Both the position numbers and the translations under genes were made by a program. A DNA stretch of 60,000 bases from Symbiodinium natans (lineage: Eukaryota > Sar > Dinophyceae > Suessiales > Symbiodiniaceae): contig CAJNDS010002111.1 of assembly GCA_905221605.1 (NCBI GenBank), positions 1 to 60,000 on the forward strand. The letters run 5' to 3'. The notes below the pieces were generated by a model that was not told where the DNA came from, did no database searches, and was given only the letters and a program-made list of their open reading frames with translations. This document shows positions 19,960-30,664 of this stretch, one piece after another; position 1 is the stretch's first letter, and each line of letters opens with the position of its first letter.

Positions 19960-20213
19960 ACCGTCTCCTCAGCCGGATCCACCTCCCAAGCGCTGCTCCA
20001 GCCGCCGCGCCATCCGCTTCCGAACGCTCGGCAGCACCCTGCCAGTCCGGAGGAGTCTTCGGTTTAGGGTTTGGGGTTTAGGGTTTAGGGTTTTGGTCTC
20101 GCTCAGTTTCACTTGGGCGGGGGTTCCGGTTGCAAATGCGGAGGACCGTTTACAAGTTTCCATGGCAAGTGAAGGGGCTGATGCGAAAATGACCTTGGCA
20201 GTCGCAATCATGC
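19960..20213 (-). CDS. Candidate exons around a short CCCTAAA tract
   Basis: About 20213-20092 reads ASAPSLAMETCKRSSAFATG then TPAQVKLSETK. About 20059-19960 is open in three frames, the best ending RRLEQRLGGGSG-stop. They are separated by heptamers at 20060-20095. Confidence 0.4.
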
Positions 20214-20219
20214 TAAACG

Positions 20220-20696
20220 CCCGTGCCTGCGATGATGTTGCCCTTCTATCTTAGTTGCAACTCCAATGGGAGTCGCTGTGGTCACCGAATCTCTCATCGG
20301 AGCCATCTCAATCTGTTTGCAGCTGAAATAAACATAACGACGAAAACGAAACAGCGAATGATTGAACATGACCATAGGCTTAGCAGGTGTAAAACTAACA
20401 GTTGATATCGGTCTGAAACGTTCTGCCGCGGCATAGACCCAAAACAGTGGAAGACCACTCGACGACACACTAAGAGAGACGAGAAAATAGCGTCTTTGCC
20501 AACAACTCAGGACCGCTTCTCCCAAAACCCCCACGAGGCCGAACATCGTGTCCCAACCGGGACTTTCGCGCCCCAAGATGTCTGCATGGCATGGGTAAAA
20601 AGGGAGCACGGCTTGGCAAATGCGAAGGTCCAGGGACAAAGGGTTGCCTTTGAAACCGCTACGGTCCAAAACCTGTGCTCGCAGTCGCAAAAGTAC
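20220..20696 (+). CDS. Candidate coding region, strand unresolved
   Basis: The plus frame at 20496-20696 reads NPHEAEHRVPTGTFAPQDVC and VKREHGLANAKVQGQRVAFE. A 160-codon minus frame covers 20690-20208. I prefer plus from composition, but neither has a family match. The plus frame runs into the CAG tract as poly-Ser. Confidence 0.35.
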
Positions 20697-20814
<118 letters not shown>

Positions 20815-21059
20815 GCACTGGTTGTAGAGCAGGAGTGAGAGGAGTGAGTGGTAGAAGGTGCTCTTGTTCATGGAGGAGGCGGCGTAAGGGTGGGAGTAGC
20901 AGGAAGACAACCTTAGAATGGACAGCAGCAGTCATGCTGACAACAGGGTTGTGTGCGGGAATTGGCTTAGGGTGCGAAAGGCCCACACCACCGAGGCAAA
21001 CACATCTCGACTATGATCCAAAAACAGAACCTCCTAACCCTAAACCCTAAACCCCCTAG

Positions 21060-21285
21060 GCACCCTCTCCACTTTCTTTGGCAAGCAGACGATGGTGCCG
21101 AGCTGGCTACCCTCCCATTCGTGGGGACCTCGGTGGCACACCTATCCTTTGGGAGCGCAGCGCGAATCAGGCTGGTGTCGGGCTCCGTCCGCTGCGAGCC
21201 CTTCAAAATCCGATTAAAATTGCATGAAGCCAGGGGAAATAAGTCCAACATCGAAGCCAAAGGAGAAAGAACCAGCAAGTGACGG
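21060..21285 (+). CDS. Candidate exon, strand unresolved
   Basis: The plus frame reads LWQADDGAELATLPFVGTSV and RIRLVSGSVRCEPFKIRLKL. The opposite frame RILKGSQRTEPDTSLIRAAL is also open. A CCCTAAA tract (21034-21055) borders it. Confidence 0.35.
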
Positions 21286-21347
21286 TCACCTCAACTCAGC
21301 AAATCGACTTGGCGCAGGTTTGGGATGTCGCAGTCAGTCTCACGCGC

Positions 21348-22130
21348 TCACTCAAAGCGCTGCTGGATGCGCAGGGCGCGCTGCTTGGCAGCCGCGTACA
21401 GAAGCGATTCCGGTTCCGCGAGTTCCTTGATGACCTTTGAGGGCTTAGCTTCGTCGAAGATCTTAGGCTGTAGGACTGTAGGATATGTAGATATGCCTGG
21501 TTTGGGAGATGCAGGATGTGGGCACGAGGCTTCAGCGACTCGGGTGCCAAGCAGTTCGTTCATACTGACACTGGGCACCCAGTGTTTCGGACGGCCTACC
21601 TGGCGGGGACCCTGAGCCCTCCTCAGCCCTACCAGCACCAAGCAGAGTTTCGCACAGTGGCTGGCCTGGCGGTGAGTGTCCGGGATGTGGCAGTTCGGGG
21701 CGTAGGCATTCTGATTCAGCGTCAGGTTCTTGAGGGCCCAGAAAACCTTGGTAGCTCAGTAACCATATTATACTAACGGCACTTTTTTTTTGGGTTGGTT
21801 ACTTTAAAAGACAAAACCATAAACCAAAAAAAAAACGGGTAAAGGGTACCACTGGGCTACCAAGAAACGGTCTTGAACTGCGGGAAGGTGTTGACCGCAG
21901 CCTCACAGCAATCATATAGGTGGCCGGCTGGCATGACCCCAAGCCCTGAAGCCCCAAAACCAGAAGAAGGTGAGAGCACTCGACCGAAACCCTAAACCCT
22001 AAACCCTAAACCCTAAACCTTAAACCCTAAACCCCCAACCCCAGCTCGTATGGCCTTGAAGGTGTCGTGCTGGTCTACCAGGATGGGGACGCACTGCCCC
22101 AAGGTCTCCAGTGTAGCATTCCAGACCTCA
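21348..22130 (-). CDS. Hypothetical protein, four exons, one intron is a hairpin element
   Basis: Exons on the minus strand: about 22130-22040, WNATLETLGQCVPILVDQHD; 21927-21869, GHLYDCCEAAVNTFPQFKT; 21746 to about 21660, VFWALKNLTLNQNAYAPNCH then IPDTHRQASHC; 21467-21348, PKIFDEAKPSKVIKELAEPE then SLLYAAAKQRALRIQQRFE-stop. Removing the hairpin at 21747-21868 joins FKT to VFW in phase 0. A CCCTAAA array (21985-22034) lies in the intron before it. No family recognised; composition is that of a folded, Cys-containing protein. Confidence 0.65.
21747..21868 (-). mobile_element. Family D hairpin element forming a whole GT-AG intron
   Basis: In minus sense the intron begins GTTTCTTGGTAGCCCAG and ends TGAGCTACCAAG. 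The inverted repeat CTTGGTAGC/GCTACCAAG runs to the acceptor, and the flanking exons join in frame. A second copy is at 24240-24350. Confidence 0.85.
21985..22034. repeat. CCCTAAA array
   Basis: Six to seven heptamers with CCTTAAA and CCCCAAC variants, inside the minus gene's intron. Confidence 0.95.
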
Positions 22131-22513
22131 GGCTTAGGGACCCTAAGCCCTGCATTTGCAGGACCTTATACCTTATCAAATATACAGAGCCTTAACATGA
22201 ACAACAGGGACAATATAGATAAGAACAGGATCAGCAATGATAATATACTATAATACTCTTTCGGCTGCGACGGCTGCTGCTGATCGTAATACAAATTACA
22301 ACCATTAAGAGTTAACATGTCAAAAACATTCATGAACCAGCAACGCATACGCGCGCGTTTCTGGTTTTTATCTGCCCTCGATCCATCCCAAAAGCCTGGG
22401 CTTTGGGATTGGGAGTCTTAGTGTTTGGGGTTCAAGGCTTTAGACTTTACTGTAGGGTTTCGGAGACCATCAGGCCCCGGACTCAGAGCATCCTTGCAGA
22501 TCCGACAAAGGCG

Positions 22514-22605
22514 CAACCCTAAACCCTAAACCCTAAACCCTAAACCCTAAACCCTAAACCCTAAACCCTAAACCCTAAACCCTAAACCCTAAACCCTAAG
22601 CCCTA
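22514..22605. repeat. CCCTAAA array
   Basis: About 13 heptamers downstream of the sulfotransferase exon. Confidence 0.97.
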
Positions 22606-22787
22606 CACACGCGGCCTGCATTCGGGACAAACGGTCCTTGTTGCCACCCTTGAGATCAGGCCACACTGCCCCAACCTGCAGGCTGTCAGGCTTTAAGGAT
22701 GCAAGGGGACTGTTAAGGGCTTTAAGGGCTGTTTTAGGCTTTTCTTTTCGGTTCTTTTTTTTTGGAGGTTTTTTTGGGTTTTCGGCC

Positions 22788-23438
22788 TCAGGGTTTAAGG
22801 ATCGGGCTTGTTTCTGCGTTTGTTCCCAGCCTGCGGAACGGCTCGTTGACGCAGCCATAATTCACCAGCATGGACCGAAGCTTCTCTGGGGCCAGCTTAC
22901 TCATGCACCAGGGGGCCACCCTCTTGGTTTTGACAAGTCGATCCGTGTAGCAGGATATGAGGCGAGCCTCAGGGTCACGGAAGTTCGTAAGGCAAGAAGG
23001 CTGCTTGTCCTCTCCGAGTCGGTGCAAGGTCTGGTGCCAGCAAAAGTGCCCTCCGTACACAGAAGAGCTAGCCTCTGAGATGTGGAACTCTCGACAATCC
23101 ACGCCACCGGAGCAAGCAATGTGAGGCTTCAGACCTGCGTTGATGGAGACGTTATACAGAAGCTTGCGCAGGGTTGTGCCGCCTGCCCGGTACTGGTGCA
23201 TGAAGACGAGTGGTCGGCTCACTGAGACATCGGCGTTGACTGCCGGAACAGGGTAGTTTAGGAACTGTTGCACCATGCGGTTCACGAAGTCCTCCGCATC
23301 GGACTTGTTGGCCTTGCTGTTCGCCAATGTGTTCCCCAGCTGCATGGCACACTGGTCGTCGGAACTGCTCGCCAGGAGTGCAGAAGAAAGGATAGCCACG
23401 CTGGTGCACCTCATGAATCTCTTCAGGGAAGTGGCCAT
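22788..23438 (-). CDS. P-loop sulfotransferase (2-O-sulfotransferase-like), C-terminal part missing
   Basis: Sulfotransferases of this group use PAPS to sulfate carbohydrates in the secretory pathway. A true ATG opens a basic, hydrophobic N-terminus (MATSLKRFMRCTSVAILSSA) that fits a signal peptide or anchor. At about residue 75 the PAPS 5'-phosphosulfate loop reads PLVFMHQYRAGGTTLRKLL. At about residue 150 the 3'-phosphate site reads CLTNFRDPEARLISCYT. Cys pairs suggest a lumenal enzyme. The frame ends soon after CVNEPFRR with unrelated residues; a GC donor there (CGCAG|GCTGGG) is likely, so about 100 further residues should lie on exons not found. It is divergent from the plus gene at 23450; the two start sites are within about 20 bp, implying a shared promoter region. 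Confidence 0.8.
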   Translation of the reverse strand: MATSLKRFMRCTSVAILSSALLASSSDDQCAMQLGNTLANSKANKSDAEDFVNRMVQQFLNYPVPAVNADVSVSRPLVFMHQYRAGGTTLRKLLYNVSINAGLKPHIACSGGVDCREFHISEASSSVYGGHFCWHQTLHRLGEDKQPSCLTNFRDPEARLISCYTDRLVKTKRVAPWCMSKLAPEKLRSMLVNYGCVNEPFRRLGTNAETSPILKP

Positions 23439-23449
23439 CCAATTCGCGC

Positions 23450-23761
23450 GCGAGGCTTCGGTGGGAAGCCCAGCGGTTCGGAGTTCGATCTCAGATACTG
23501 CCGAATCGAGTTCCCAAAAAACGCTTTAAGCATGGTTTGCAAGCTTGAGCATGGGGTAAGCAACATTTCAGTCCCGGCCAGTTTGAAGGTTCAAGGCGTA
23601 GGTTGAGGCTTCGCTTGAACGCCCGCGCATTGTCATGACCTGCCTGTGTGTCTGCAGGTCGACGAGCGCAGGCGGCGCAGCCTCAATCAAGATGGACATA
23701 GAAAAGATCTGCATGATGGTCATTCTGAGATGCCGCCCTGCAACTCTTGTGAGGACCGAAC
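23450..23761 (+). CDS. Hypothetical protein, two exons
   Basis: Exon 1 (about 23450-23551) reads GGKPSGSEFDLRYCRIEFPK then NALSMVCKLEH and ends at a strong GTAAGC donor. Exon 2 begins after CTGTGTGTCTGCAG at 23659; in matching phase it reads SAGGAASIKMDIEKICMMVI then LRCRPATLVR. It ends in a heptamer-like CCCTAAAACCC stretch. No family recognised. Confidence 0.55.
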
Positions 23762-23900
23762 CCCTAAAACCCTAAGGTGAAAGGCCCTGCAACCCCTACG
23801 AGAACCCTGAAGCCCTGCAACCCTGAAAGGGCCCTAAAAGGCCCCTTAAACCCTCAAGCCCTGCAAGCCTAAAAGGCCCCTAAAACCCTACAACCCTGAA

Positions 23901-23946
23901 GTTTAGGGTTTAGGGTTTTAGGGTTTAGGGTTTAGGGTTTAGGGTT
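23901..23946. repeat. TTTAGGG array with one TTTTAGGG unit
   Basis: Five to six units, preceded by about 130 bp of decayed CCCT-rich sequence. Confidence 0.9.
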
Positions 23947-23984
23947 CCCAAAACCCTGAAACCCTTCTTGAGCTCTCAAGACCC

Positions 23985-24078
23985 TGGCCCGGGCTGCACT
24001 GCTCGCCGGCAGCGGTAGGGTCTTCTGCAAGGTGGGGATCGAGCCTGGAGGCTGCAGGGGTCTGTGGCGGCTCGATGA
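23985..24078 (-). CDS. Exon between arrays, unknown protein
   Basis: LIEPPQTPAASRLDPHLAED then PTAAGEQCSPGQG, ending at G|GTCTTG; strongly GC-ending codons. Confidence 0.45.
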
Positions 24079-24212
24079 GGTTTGGGGTTTGGGGGGTTTA
24101 GGGGTTTAGGGGTTTGGGGGTTTGGGGGTCTGGGGGTTTGGGGGTTTGGGGGTTTGTGGGTTTGTGGGTTTGTGGGTTTGTGGGTTTGGGGGTTTGGGGG
24201 TTTGGGGGTTTA
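24078..24212. repeat. GTTTGGGG / GTTTGTGG octamer array
   Basis: Octamers of the TTTGGGGG type with a block of four TTTGTGGG units in the middle, a variant amplified locally. Confidence 0.9.
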
Positions 24213-24239
24213 AAGTCCCCGTGTTTTCAGGGATCAGAG

Positions 24240-24350
24240 GCTTGGTAGCCCAGGAAGCATACCATAATAAGGGCCCTTTTTGGGGTGGGTTGCAAGGGAA
24301 ACTTGGAAGCCAAAAAAATGCAAAAAGGTCTCCGCTGGGCTACCAAGAAG
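24240..24350. mobile_element. Family D hairpin element, second copy
   Basis: CTTGGTAGCCCAG and CTGGGCTACCAAG form a perfect 13-bp terminal inverted repeat, with CCCTTTTTGGGG in the core. On plus it could be removed as a GC-AG intron (GAG|GCTTGG ... ACCAAG|A). Confidence 0.8.
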
Positions 24351-24424
24351 GGGTTCAAAGGGTCAGGGTTTGTAGGGCCTTCTCGCACGCTTACGTAGGA
24401 CTTTGGGGTAGGGAGGGAAAGCCC

Positions 24425-24741
24425 ATAGCGGCTGCGCGAGAATCTCCTACGTCCAGCTGGTTGTGAAAATCAGAGGCGCGAACATCAACGAGCCGGACAC
24501 AACCCCAAACTTCCTCAACCCCAATACTCATGCAGCCGGAGCGGACATCCCAAGTAATCCGCTGCTGGGTTTGGGCGGAGGGTTTAGGGCCGAGGCTCAC
24601 TGGTGGTGCCCTGAATCCTAAACCCTAAACCCTAAACCCCGGAACTTCAAAAGGCCGGCCCTCCCCATGCGGGCGCACCGCTGGGATCGCTTACTCTTCT
24701 GAGGGTCCGCCCTCGAGAACCTGACTCTCTTAAAAAGAGCA
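24425..24741 (+). CDS. Hypothetical protein, two exons
   Basis: Exon about 24425-24580 reads ARISYVQLVVKIRGANINEP then DTTPNFLNPNTHAAGADIPS. Exon 24640-24741 lies between CCCTAAA and TTTAGGG tracts and reads ELQKAGPPHAGAPLGSLTLL then RVRPREPDSLKKSR, ending at G|GTTTATTTAGGG. The first exon vaguely recalls a C2-domain strand, which is not enough for a call. Confidence 0.5.
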
Positions 24742-25360
24742 GGGTTTATTTAGGGTTTAGGGTTTAGGGTTTAGGGTTTAGGGTTTAGGATTCAGGTGAC
24801 GGTTCTAAAGGCTTTCACGGGGTTTTAATCTTGGGTCGTTTGTGTTCAGGGTAACCCTAGGGTCACGGGCCTCGGGGGAGGCTCTCCTGACTCAATACTT
24901 CGGAGGATTTATAAGGGGGTGCGATAGCCCTCCTTTGGGTTTTTCTCGAGGCAGAATGGAGCATGGAGCCCTCCCCCCCCCCCCCCCCCCAAAAAAAAAA
25001 AAAGAAAAAATGTAAAAGTCACTTTCATACCCTGAAGCAGCGCTTTGGGGTTGAGGGTTCAGGGTTTAGGGTTCAGGGCTCCATGCTCCTTTCTAACATA
25101 GGCCTTGTCGCTTCGGAACCCTAAACCCCACCCCCCAAACTCCAAGCCCTGAACCTGTAAGGCCCTACTTGGATCTTGATGGGTAGTTATAAGTGGGGTT
25201 ATAAGTAGGGTACATATACTTATAACTCCCTTGCTGGGTCTCAGCGGCTTGCAAGAAACTAAGTTTTTAGGCTTTTTGCACTACATATATGAGTAAGTTA
25301 TATTAAATATATATCAATGCAAGACTGGATTGCCTGGAGTGGCCTGGCACGCCTTTTGTT
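24742..25360. other. Arrays and family G repeat; no gene seen
   Basis: TTTAGGG tract at 24748-24790, poly-C then poly-A run at 24970-25010, and a family G copy at 25165-25230. Confidence 0.6.
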
Positions 25361-25362
25361 CC

Positions 25363-28300
25363 TCAGTCATGCATTCCGATCTTGAACTCCACCCGCTCGA
25401 AACGGTCCTGGCCAATCCAAGAAGCTGGCACAGCCAGGGTTAGCTGCAGCACGACGCAAAACTCAATCAGGCTTGAATCATCCCTCAAATTTCTTTCTGC
25501 CTCGCACAGACCCGGACTCGGGCTCGGTCACCCCTGGTCGTAAAGAACCCCAAGCTTCATGAGGAGCTTGTCCAGATTCCAGGACTTGCCGCTCTCAGCA
25601 GAATCGGGCTCGGACACAAATTAAAAGTCAATTTCGGATGCCGAGGTTTCTCAGGCATCCCTCCCTGTAAACTCGAAGCTTACAGCCATTCAAGGCCCCA
25701 TGCGCGAACAACACATCCGAGTGTGCCGGATATTTGTTGGCAAAACCCTCGGTCAGATACAAGTGAAAGTGCAGGTCCAAGGCTCGTTGGAAGGCGTAAA
25801 AATTGCCCTTCTGCATTGCGGTCTGAATGAAATCTCGGTCGCAAACTCGGACTCCTCTCAGTCTGGCTTCCAGGGCCTCCGGCAAGTAAAGCCCTTCGGA
25901 TATGTTGGCGACCATTAACACGTCGGCCGACGCAATGTCCATGGTCAAGCGGAAGCGGGCACTCACATTCTCGGGCCAGTGGGCACCGTGCGCCATCTTG
26001 ACGCAGACAGTGTTGCCAAGCTTGGGGGCTTTGGCCCGGGCAGCACTCGGAGCATTGGCGGCCATGGGGCCAACCACGGACCCTGTTGCATGGACATATG
26101 CAGGTACACAGCCTGCCTTCGTGCCAAAATCAACCTTTTTTCGCTTCTTGACGAGCTCGATCTGCGAAGCCACTGCGGCATTGATGACCTCATCTTCCGT
26201 CGTATCATCCTTGTCCGCCACGGACTCTGGCGTCACCACCTCCTCGTTCTGCTCGGGCGCCTTTCTCTTGCTGGACGAGGATGCAGAGCTGGAGGCAGGT
26301 TGTTCCACGCCTCCAGCTGGAGTCAGGATTGTTCACGGCCATAGGTCAGAAACAAAAGCAACATCATAGCTCGGAAAACTATAAATAAACCTACTTCGGC
26401 GCGGCTGAAATGCCCACTCTGAGTTCGGCGGCTTCCGCAACAACCATCTCGGACATCGTGTCTTGGGACCCTTTTGCGCCCGTTCGCACAGCACAGTCGA
26501 GTGACTCCTTGTGTTGCCTCATCTGGGCTGCTATGGATTTGCTCGAGCTCGCCCGCAATGGTGCCAACCTCGGTTTGTCATTGCGCTCTTGCACGGACAG
26601 GAGGTCTCGGGCAGGTAGCTGCTTCTCGCCGTAAAACTCAGCGTAAGCCTTTTGGGCTCGCAGGCCAAAGTAGCTTGCCCGCCAACGCACCTGCCGATCT
26701 TGGCTCTCGGTCGCGGAAGTAGTCAGGGACTCGGGCTGGAAGACACTGGCTCGGCCACTCATGTTCTGAACGTTGAGTTTGACACTATCCTCGAGTCGGA
26801 AAATGTTGAGGTGATGAGCCCTGCTTTTCTGCTCGGTCAAGCTGATCTCGTGCAACCACCGCTCCACATTGCAGGTGGACGTCATGAACACGAGCGAATG
26901 CTTGATGAGCTTCACGGCCGCGTACCTGTTTCGGATCTGGCTCTTTCTCAGCTCGGACAGGGTCTTCACCCAGGCCAGCTTGGATGGCTGCTGGCTGGGA
27001 TTCTTCGCGTGCCACAAGGCTCGAGCAAAGAGACCATGGCCAGGTCCGTGATCCTCGGGCGCCTGTCCCCAGAACTGCTTCCTGAGTGAACAGGCGGCTG
27101 GGACTTTAACACGCATAACTCAGTCTCTGCCACTGGCTCTGGACTACAAATCCAAATTAAAAAATCAGCTACCAAGGTGCCAGAGCATCTTGCTGTCTAA
27201 ATTCCACTGCTTTGCGACTCGGCCGATCATCGTTTCTCACTGCTCACCTGGCAGGGAACGACGGCTTCCGGTTGAAGCCCCGCGATCTAAAGTGCATCAG
27301 TCAGAATCGGAGCCTTCTCGAGCGGGACACTCTCGTCAAGGCGTGGAAGCGGGCACCGCCACCCTGACCCTGACCCTGACTCTGGCTCGGTGCTGGGCCA
27401 GCCATGTAGGCAGCTCTGGCTTCAGGTCCCAGTTTTGCGAGTGCCTCAGGCAGAGACTCATGCAAGAAGCCCAGCTGCGGAGCGGTTCTCGGATGTAATA
27501 TGGATTCCCGGGCAACTGATTTTGCCACCACATCAAGAGTTGGTGAGCTTCGGCTGCCGCTGATGCCATTTCCTGGCGGGTAAGTCTTAAAGGCTGCTCG
27601 GTCTGTTGCTTAGACTCAGACTGAAACATAAAACTATCTAAAACCTCCAACGCTGCTAGAGCCAAAGCACTCGGATGCATCTCACGAGTTCTTTGATGTC
27701 TGTCGACTTCGAGTACCGAGTCTTGTAGTCCACGGACGGAAAAGTGAGCTTGGCCAATCCATACTCCTGCCAATGACTCGGACGATTCCTCCTGAACCAC
27801 CCCAAGGCCTGGCTGTAATCGTCCAGCAAGGTGTTGAGCTCCTAAGTTAGAAGACATGTCAGACGTTCGTCAGGAAATTTTGCCATGCTGGACCATGCAA
27901 TTGCTAGCCAAGTCTCGCACATGTCCACGATCATCTGGCACTGCAGGTTGGACAGCGGCACGTCCTTCTTGGCTCGGGCCTGCACGTGCTCTTTGGCCTC
28001 AGTTTGGCAGCAGGACTCGGCGTGACAGATGCCCCAAGCAAACTGCACAGCTCGGACTTCGCCATCATTGAACTAACTTCGAACAGGTCACCTGCTGGGC
28101 CAATTTCTGCCTCTTCTTGTGCTCGCGCTGCGCCTTGCCCGTTGGGGCCTTTTTGGGTCGTGTTTTCGCCCACCCACCCTGTGCCCAGCTCAAACACCTC
28201 CTTCAGGCCTCGCTAACACCTTATACGCCATGCCGGGCCCGCCTACAAAGGGGTGTGTGCATAAAACCTGCCAAGCAGCATCTCAGCCCCGGCTGTGAAT

Positions 28301-28500
28301 CTGAATGACTCAGTTTCACCTTGCTGCTGCATTGCACTCGATTGGACCCAGCCTTCTTCTCGGGCAAGGAGCCATTGTCGGGAAGCCCGGACCACCACTC
28401 ATCGGACGGGCCCCAATCATTGGACGAGGACCACCACTCGGACCAACTTCCGCCACGCTCGGACCACTTTCCATCCCGCTCAGACTGAGACATGGCAAAA
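25363..28500 (-). CDS. Large multi-exon hypothetical protein (possible BRCT-like segment)
   Basis: Coding stretches in order on the minus strand: 28493-28300, Ser/Trp-rich (EWWSSSNDWGPSDEWWSGLP); about 28150-28090, KKAPTGKAQREHKKRQKLAQ ending at CAG|GTGACC; 28060-27850, KKDVPLSNLQCQMIVDMCET; 27835-27660, LLDDYSQALGWFRRNRPSHW; 27657-27300, MASAAAEAHQLLMWWQNQLP; 27116-26391, with TSTCNVERWLHEISLTEQK; 26308-25628, with VKKRKKVDFG then DVLMVANISEGLYLPEALEA; 25622-25534, WNLDKLLMKLGVLYDQ; 25520-25363, LIEFCVVLQLTLAVPASWIG, stop. The 26 kb exon has a basic nuclear signal and a layout reminiscent of BRCT; the NVER segment resembles a hAT-transposase dimerisation motif. Neither is secure, and more than one gene may be present. 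Confidence 0.55.
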
Positions 28501-28569
28501 TAATGGGCTAACGGCTAACTTCAGACATGCTTCAAACTCAGACATCCTTCAAACTTGACTTCATCGTGC

Positions 28570-29500
28570 TACTGGCACTCTGTCATGGCTGTGGTGTGCA
28601 TGGGTTCTGCTGGCAGTGGCCTTGAGCCCTGACTTTCGACTAGGAGGTTTCCAACTGCAAACACAAGCGCGCCAATGACAACTGTGTGCTGAACTGGGCT
28701 TGGCACATCCTCGGGCCAGAAGGCTCGATCGCTGTGGCCAGCATGGACCTGGGTTGATAGAAATAACATCTCGGGTTGGAGCCTACGTCTCGGGAACTCA
28801 ATGTCAAGGCACTCAGTCAGTGATTCCTACTTTCCTCAAACTCCGAACACCCGGGTTTAGGTTTAAGGTTTAGGGTTTAGGGTTTAGGGTCGGTCTCGGG
28901 CTCCCGCGGATGCCTCGGGCAAGCTGAGGCCCCGGGCGAACTCGTAGCACTAAACTTTTAAACCACATGGCACGTGGCACATGACATCCTAGGCCCTCGG
29001 ACTCGGGCCCTGAATGAGCATGAGCCTTTTTGTGATGCTGTGACAAACAGTGCACTTGGGCACTGTCTGAGCACAGCATCGGTTTGGAGCTGTGACGAAC
29101 ACGCCCAAAACTCGGGCATGTTCGAGCACAGCTCCCCCACCTCGGACTCGGCCAGCGAAGTCGCCGTTGTCGAAAGCTCAGGGGGTTTCGGGCTTACTCG
29201 GGCTTAAACTTAATATCGGGCTTAGAGTCTCGGGCTTAAAGGTCCGGGTTTAGGGTACAGGGTCCCTGTGGGCTTATTCGGGGTTGGGGGTTGAAGTCTT
29301 GGTCTCGGGCCCACCCACCCCCCACTAAACCCTACAACAAACACACAGAGGCCCCGGCATGGTTGCTTCAACGACGATGGTGTGGTTCGGCAGAACATGG
29401 ACGAAAGGAAGGGTGGTTAGGTCCCAAAACTCGGACTCGGCCGGGCACTTGGTTAAGTGAGACTCGGGCTTTCAAACTCGAAACTGGTTAAGTGGGACTC
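28570..29500. other. CTCGG/TCGGGC-rich DNA without a confident exon
   Basis: Short words ACTCGGGC and CTCGGACTCGG recur. At 29447-29505 GGTTAAGTGAGACTCGGGCT is followed by GGTTAAGTGGGACTCGGGCT, an imperfect tandem. Confidence 0.5.
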
Positions 29501-29679
29501 GGGCTTTGGGGATTCTGCACATGGCTACTGGTCCTGAGACTCAAACCTCTGGCCTCAACAAGGCAGACACAAATACCATTATATCTATATCATATAATAT
29601 ATACTGTATTATAGTCTAATACTATATATTTTACACAACTGGAGCAAAAAAGCTTAGAACCTGCCAAGAGTGGGCAAGA

Positions 29680-29760
29680 CTCCACTTAGGGTACTTATGA
29701 CCCTACTTATAACTACTCATGAACTAACTCCACTTAGGGTACTTATAACCCTACTTAACT
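29680..29760. mobile_element. Family G repeat, tandem pair
   Basis: CCACTTAGGGTACTTATGAC and CCACTTAGGGTACTTATAAC, each followed by CCTACTTA, separated by ACTACTCATGAAC. Confidence 0.7.
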
Positions 29761-29854
29761 CCTCTCCGCCGGGCCCCCTGGCCGATGCGCAGCGATGGGG
29801 ACTTGAAGCCAGGTCTCTCCGCGCGCTTGCGCTGCCTGGCAGGTGCTTCTCCTA
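29757..29854 (+). CDS. Candidate exon, strand unresolved
   Basis: PPGPLADAQRWGLEARSLRA then LALPGRCFS and stop. The opposite strand is open too. Confidence 0.3.
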
Positions 29855-30159
29855 GGGTTTCAAGCTTTTAGGGCATTGGGGTTTGTAGGGTTCTAGTGTT
29901 TTTGAGCTCTAGGGTTTCAGGGCTTTGGGGCTTAATTAGGGGCGCCTCCTTCTGCCAACGCAGCGGGATTGCTATCATGTGCTTTTTAGGGTCCTCACTC
30001 AGAGAGAGAGAGAGAGAGCTTTTGCATGAAATCATGCAGGAAAGGCCTCAACAAAGATACCCAAATTCAAGTCCACCCCTTGGAAACCAAATGAGGCCTA
30101 AAAAGGGATTAGGGTTCCTTTACCCCGAATATGGATTATAGTAGTCTAAGGTGTATGGC

Positions 30160-30268
30160 TTATAAAGGCCGGTGGTCTCTTTATCTGTTGCCCTTATACC
30201 TTAATGTAGCCCCTAGATACCCCAATAAGAGCCCCCTACAAAACAGAAACCCTCAAAGAGACCAGCAA
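30160..30268. mobile_element. Possible hairpin element
   Basis: GGTGGTCTCTTTATCTG near the left end and AAAGAGACCAGC at the right form an inverted repeat; GGGCTCTTATTGGGG-type core. Confidence 0.5.
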
Positions 30269-30271
30269 CGA

Positions 30272-30380
30272 ATATGGGGGTTTCCGAAATTAGGGGTACC
30301 TTATTGGGGTCCTTGTTATAGGGGAATCCCACTATTTGGGGGTCTATGTTAGGGGTCCCCTATTTTCGTAAACCCCCATA
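30272..30380 (+). mobile_element. Family A hairpin element, best copy
   Basis: TATGGGGGTTTCCGAAATTA and ATTTTCGTAAACCCCCATA are near-perfect inverted ends. Core: AGGGGTACC, TTGGGGTCCTTGTTATAG, GGAATCCCACTA, AGGGGTCCC. Confidence 0.85.
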
Positions 30381-30390
30381 AAATGTATGA

Positions 30391-30615
30391 CCCCCCCCTA
30401 AACCCTAAACCCTAAACCCTAAACCCTAAACCCATGTATGACCCCCCAATTTTACGGCTCATTTGGTCCCCAAGGTACCCAAATGGTATACACTTGGGGG
30501 CTAAAGGGATCGAGCCAGAAGGGCTCCATGGACCCTAAACCCTAAACCCTAAACCCTGAGCCCTAAACCCTAAACCCTAAACCCTAAACCCTAAACCCTA
30601 AACCCTAAACCCTAA
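30391..30615. repeat. CCCTAAA arrays (30391-30434, 30533-30615)
   Basis: Two arrays with a unique 100-bp gap. ATGTATGACCCCCC precedes and follows the first array, a flanking direct repeat. Confidence 0.9.
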
Positions 30616-30664
30616 GAGGCTCGACGCCCAAGGGTTTAGAGGTTGGGGTTCGGGCTTTTGGGGG

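Noticed and set aside
26800-26900. hAT transposase in the 25-28 kb gene
   Set aside because: Only a loose resemblance around NVERWLHEISL; no catalytic residues, no terminal inverted repeats found.
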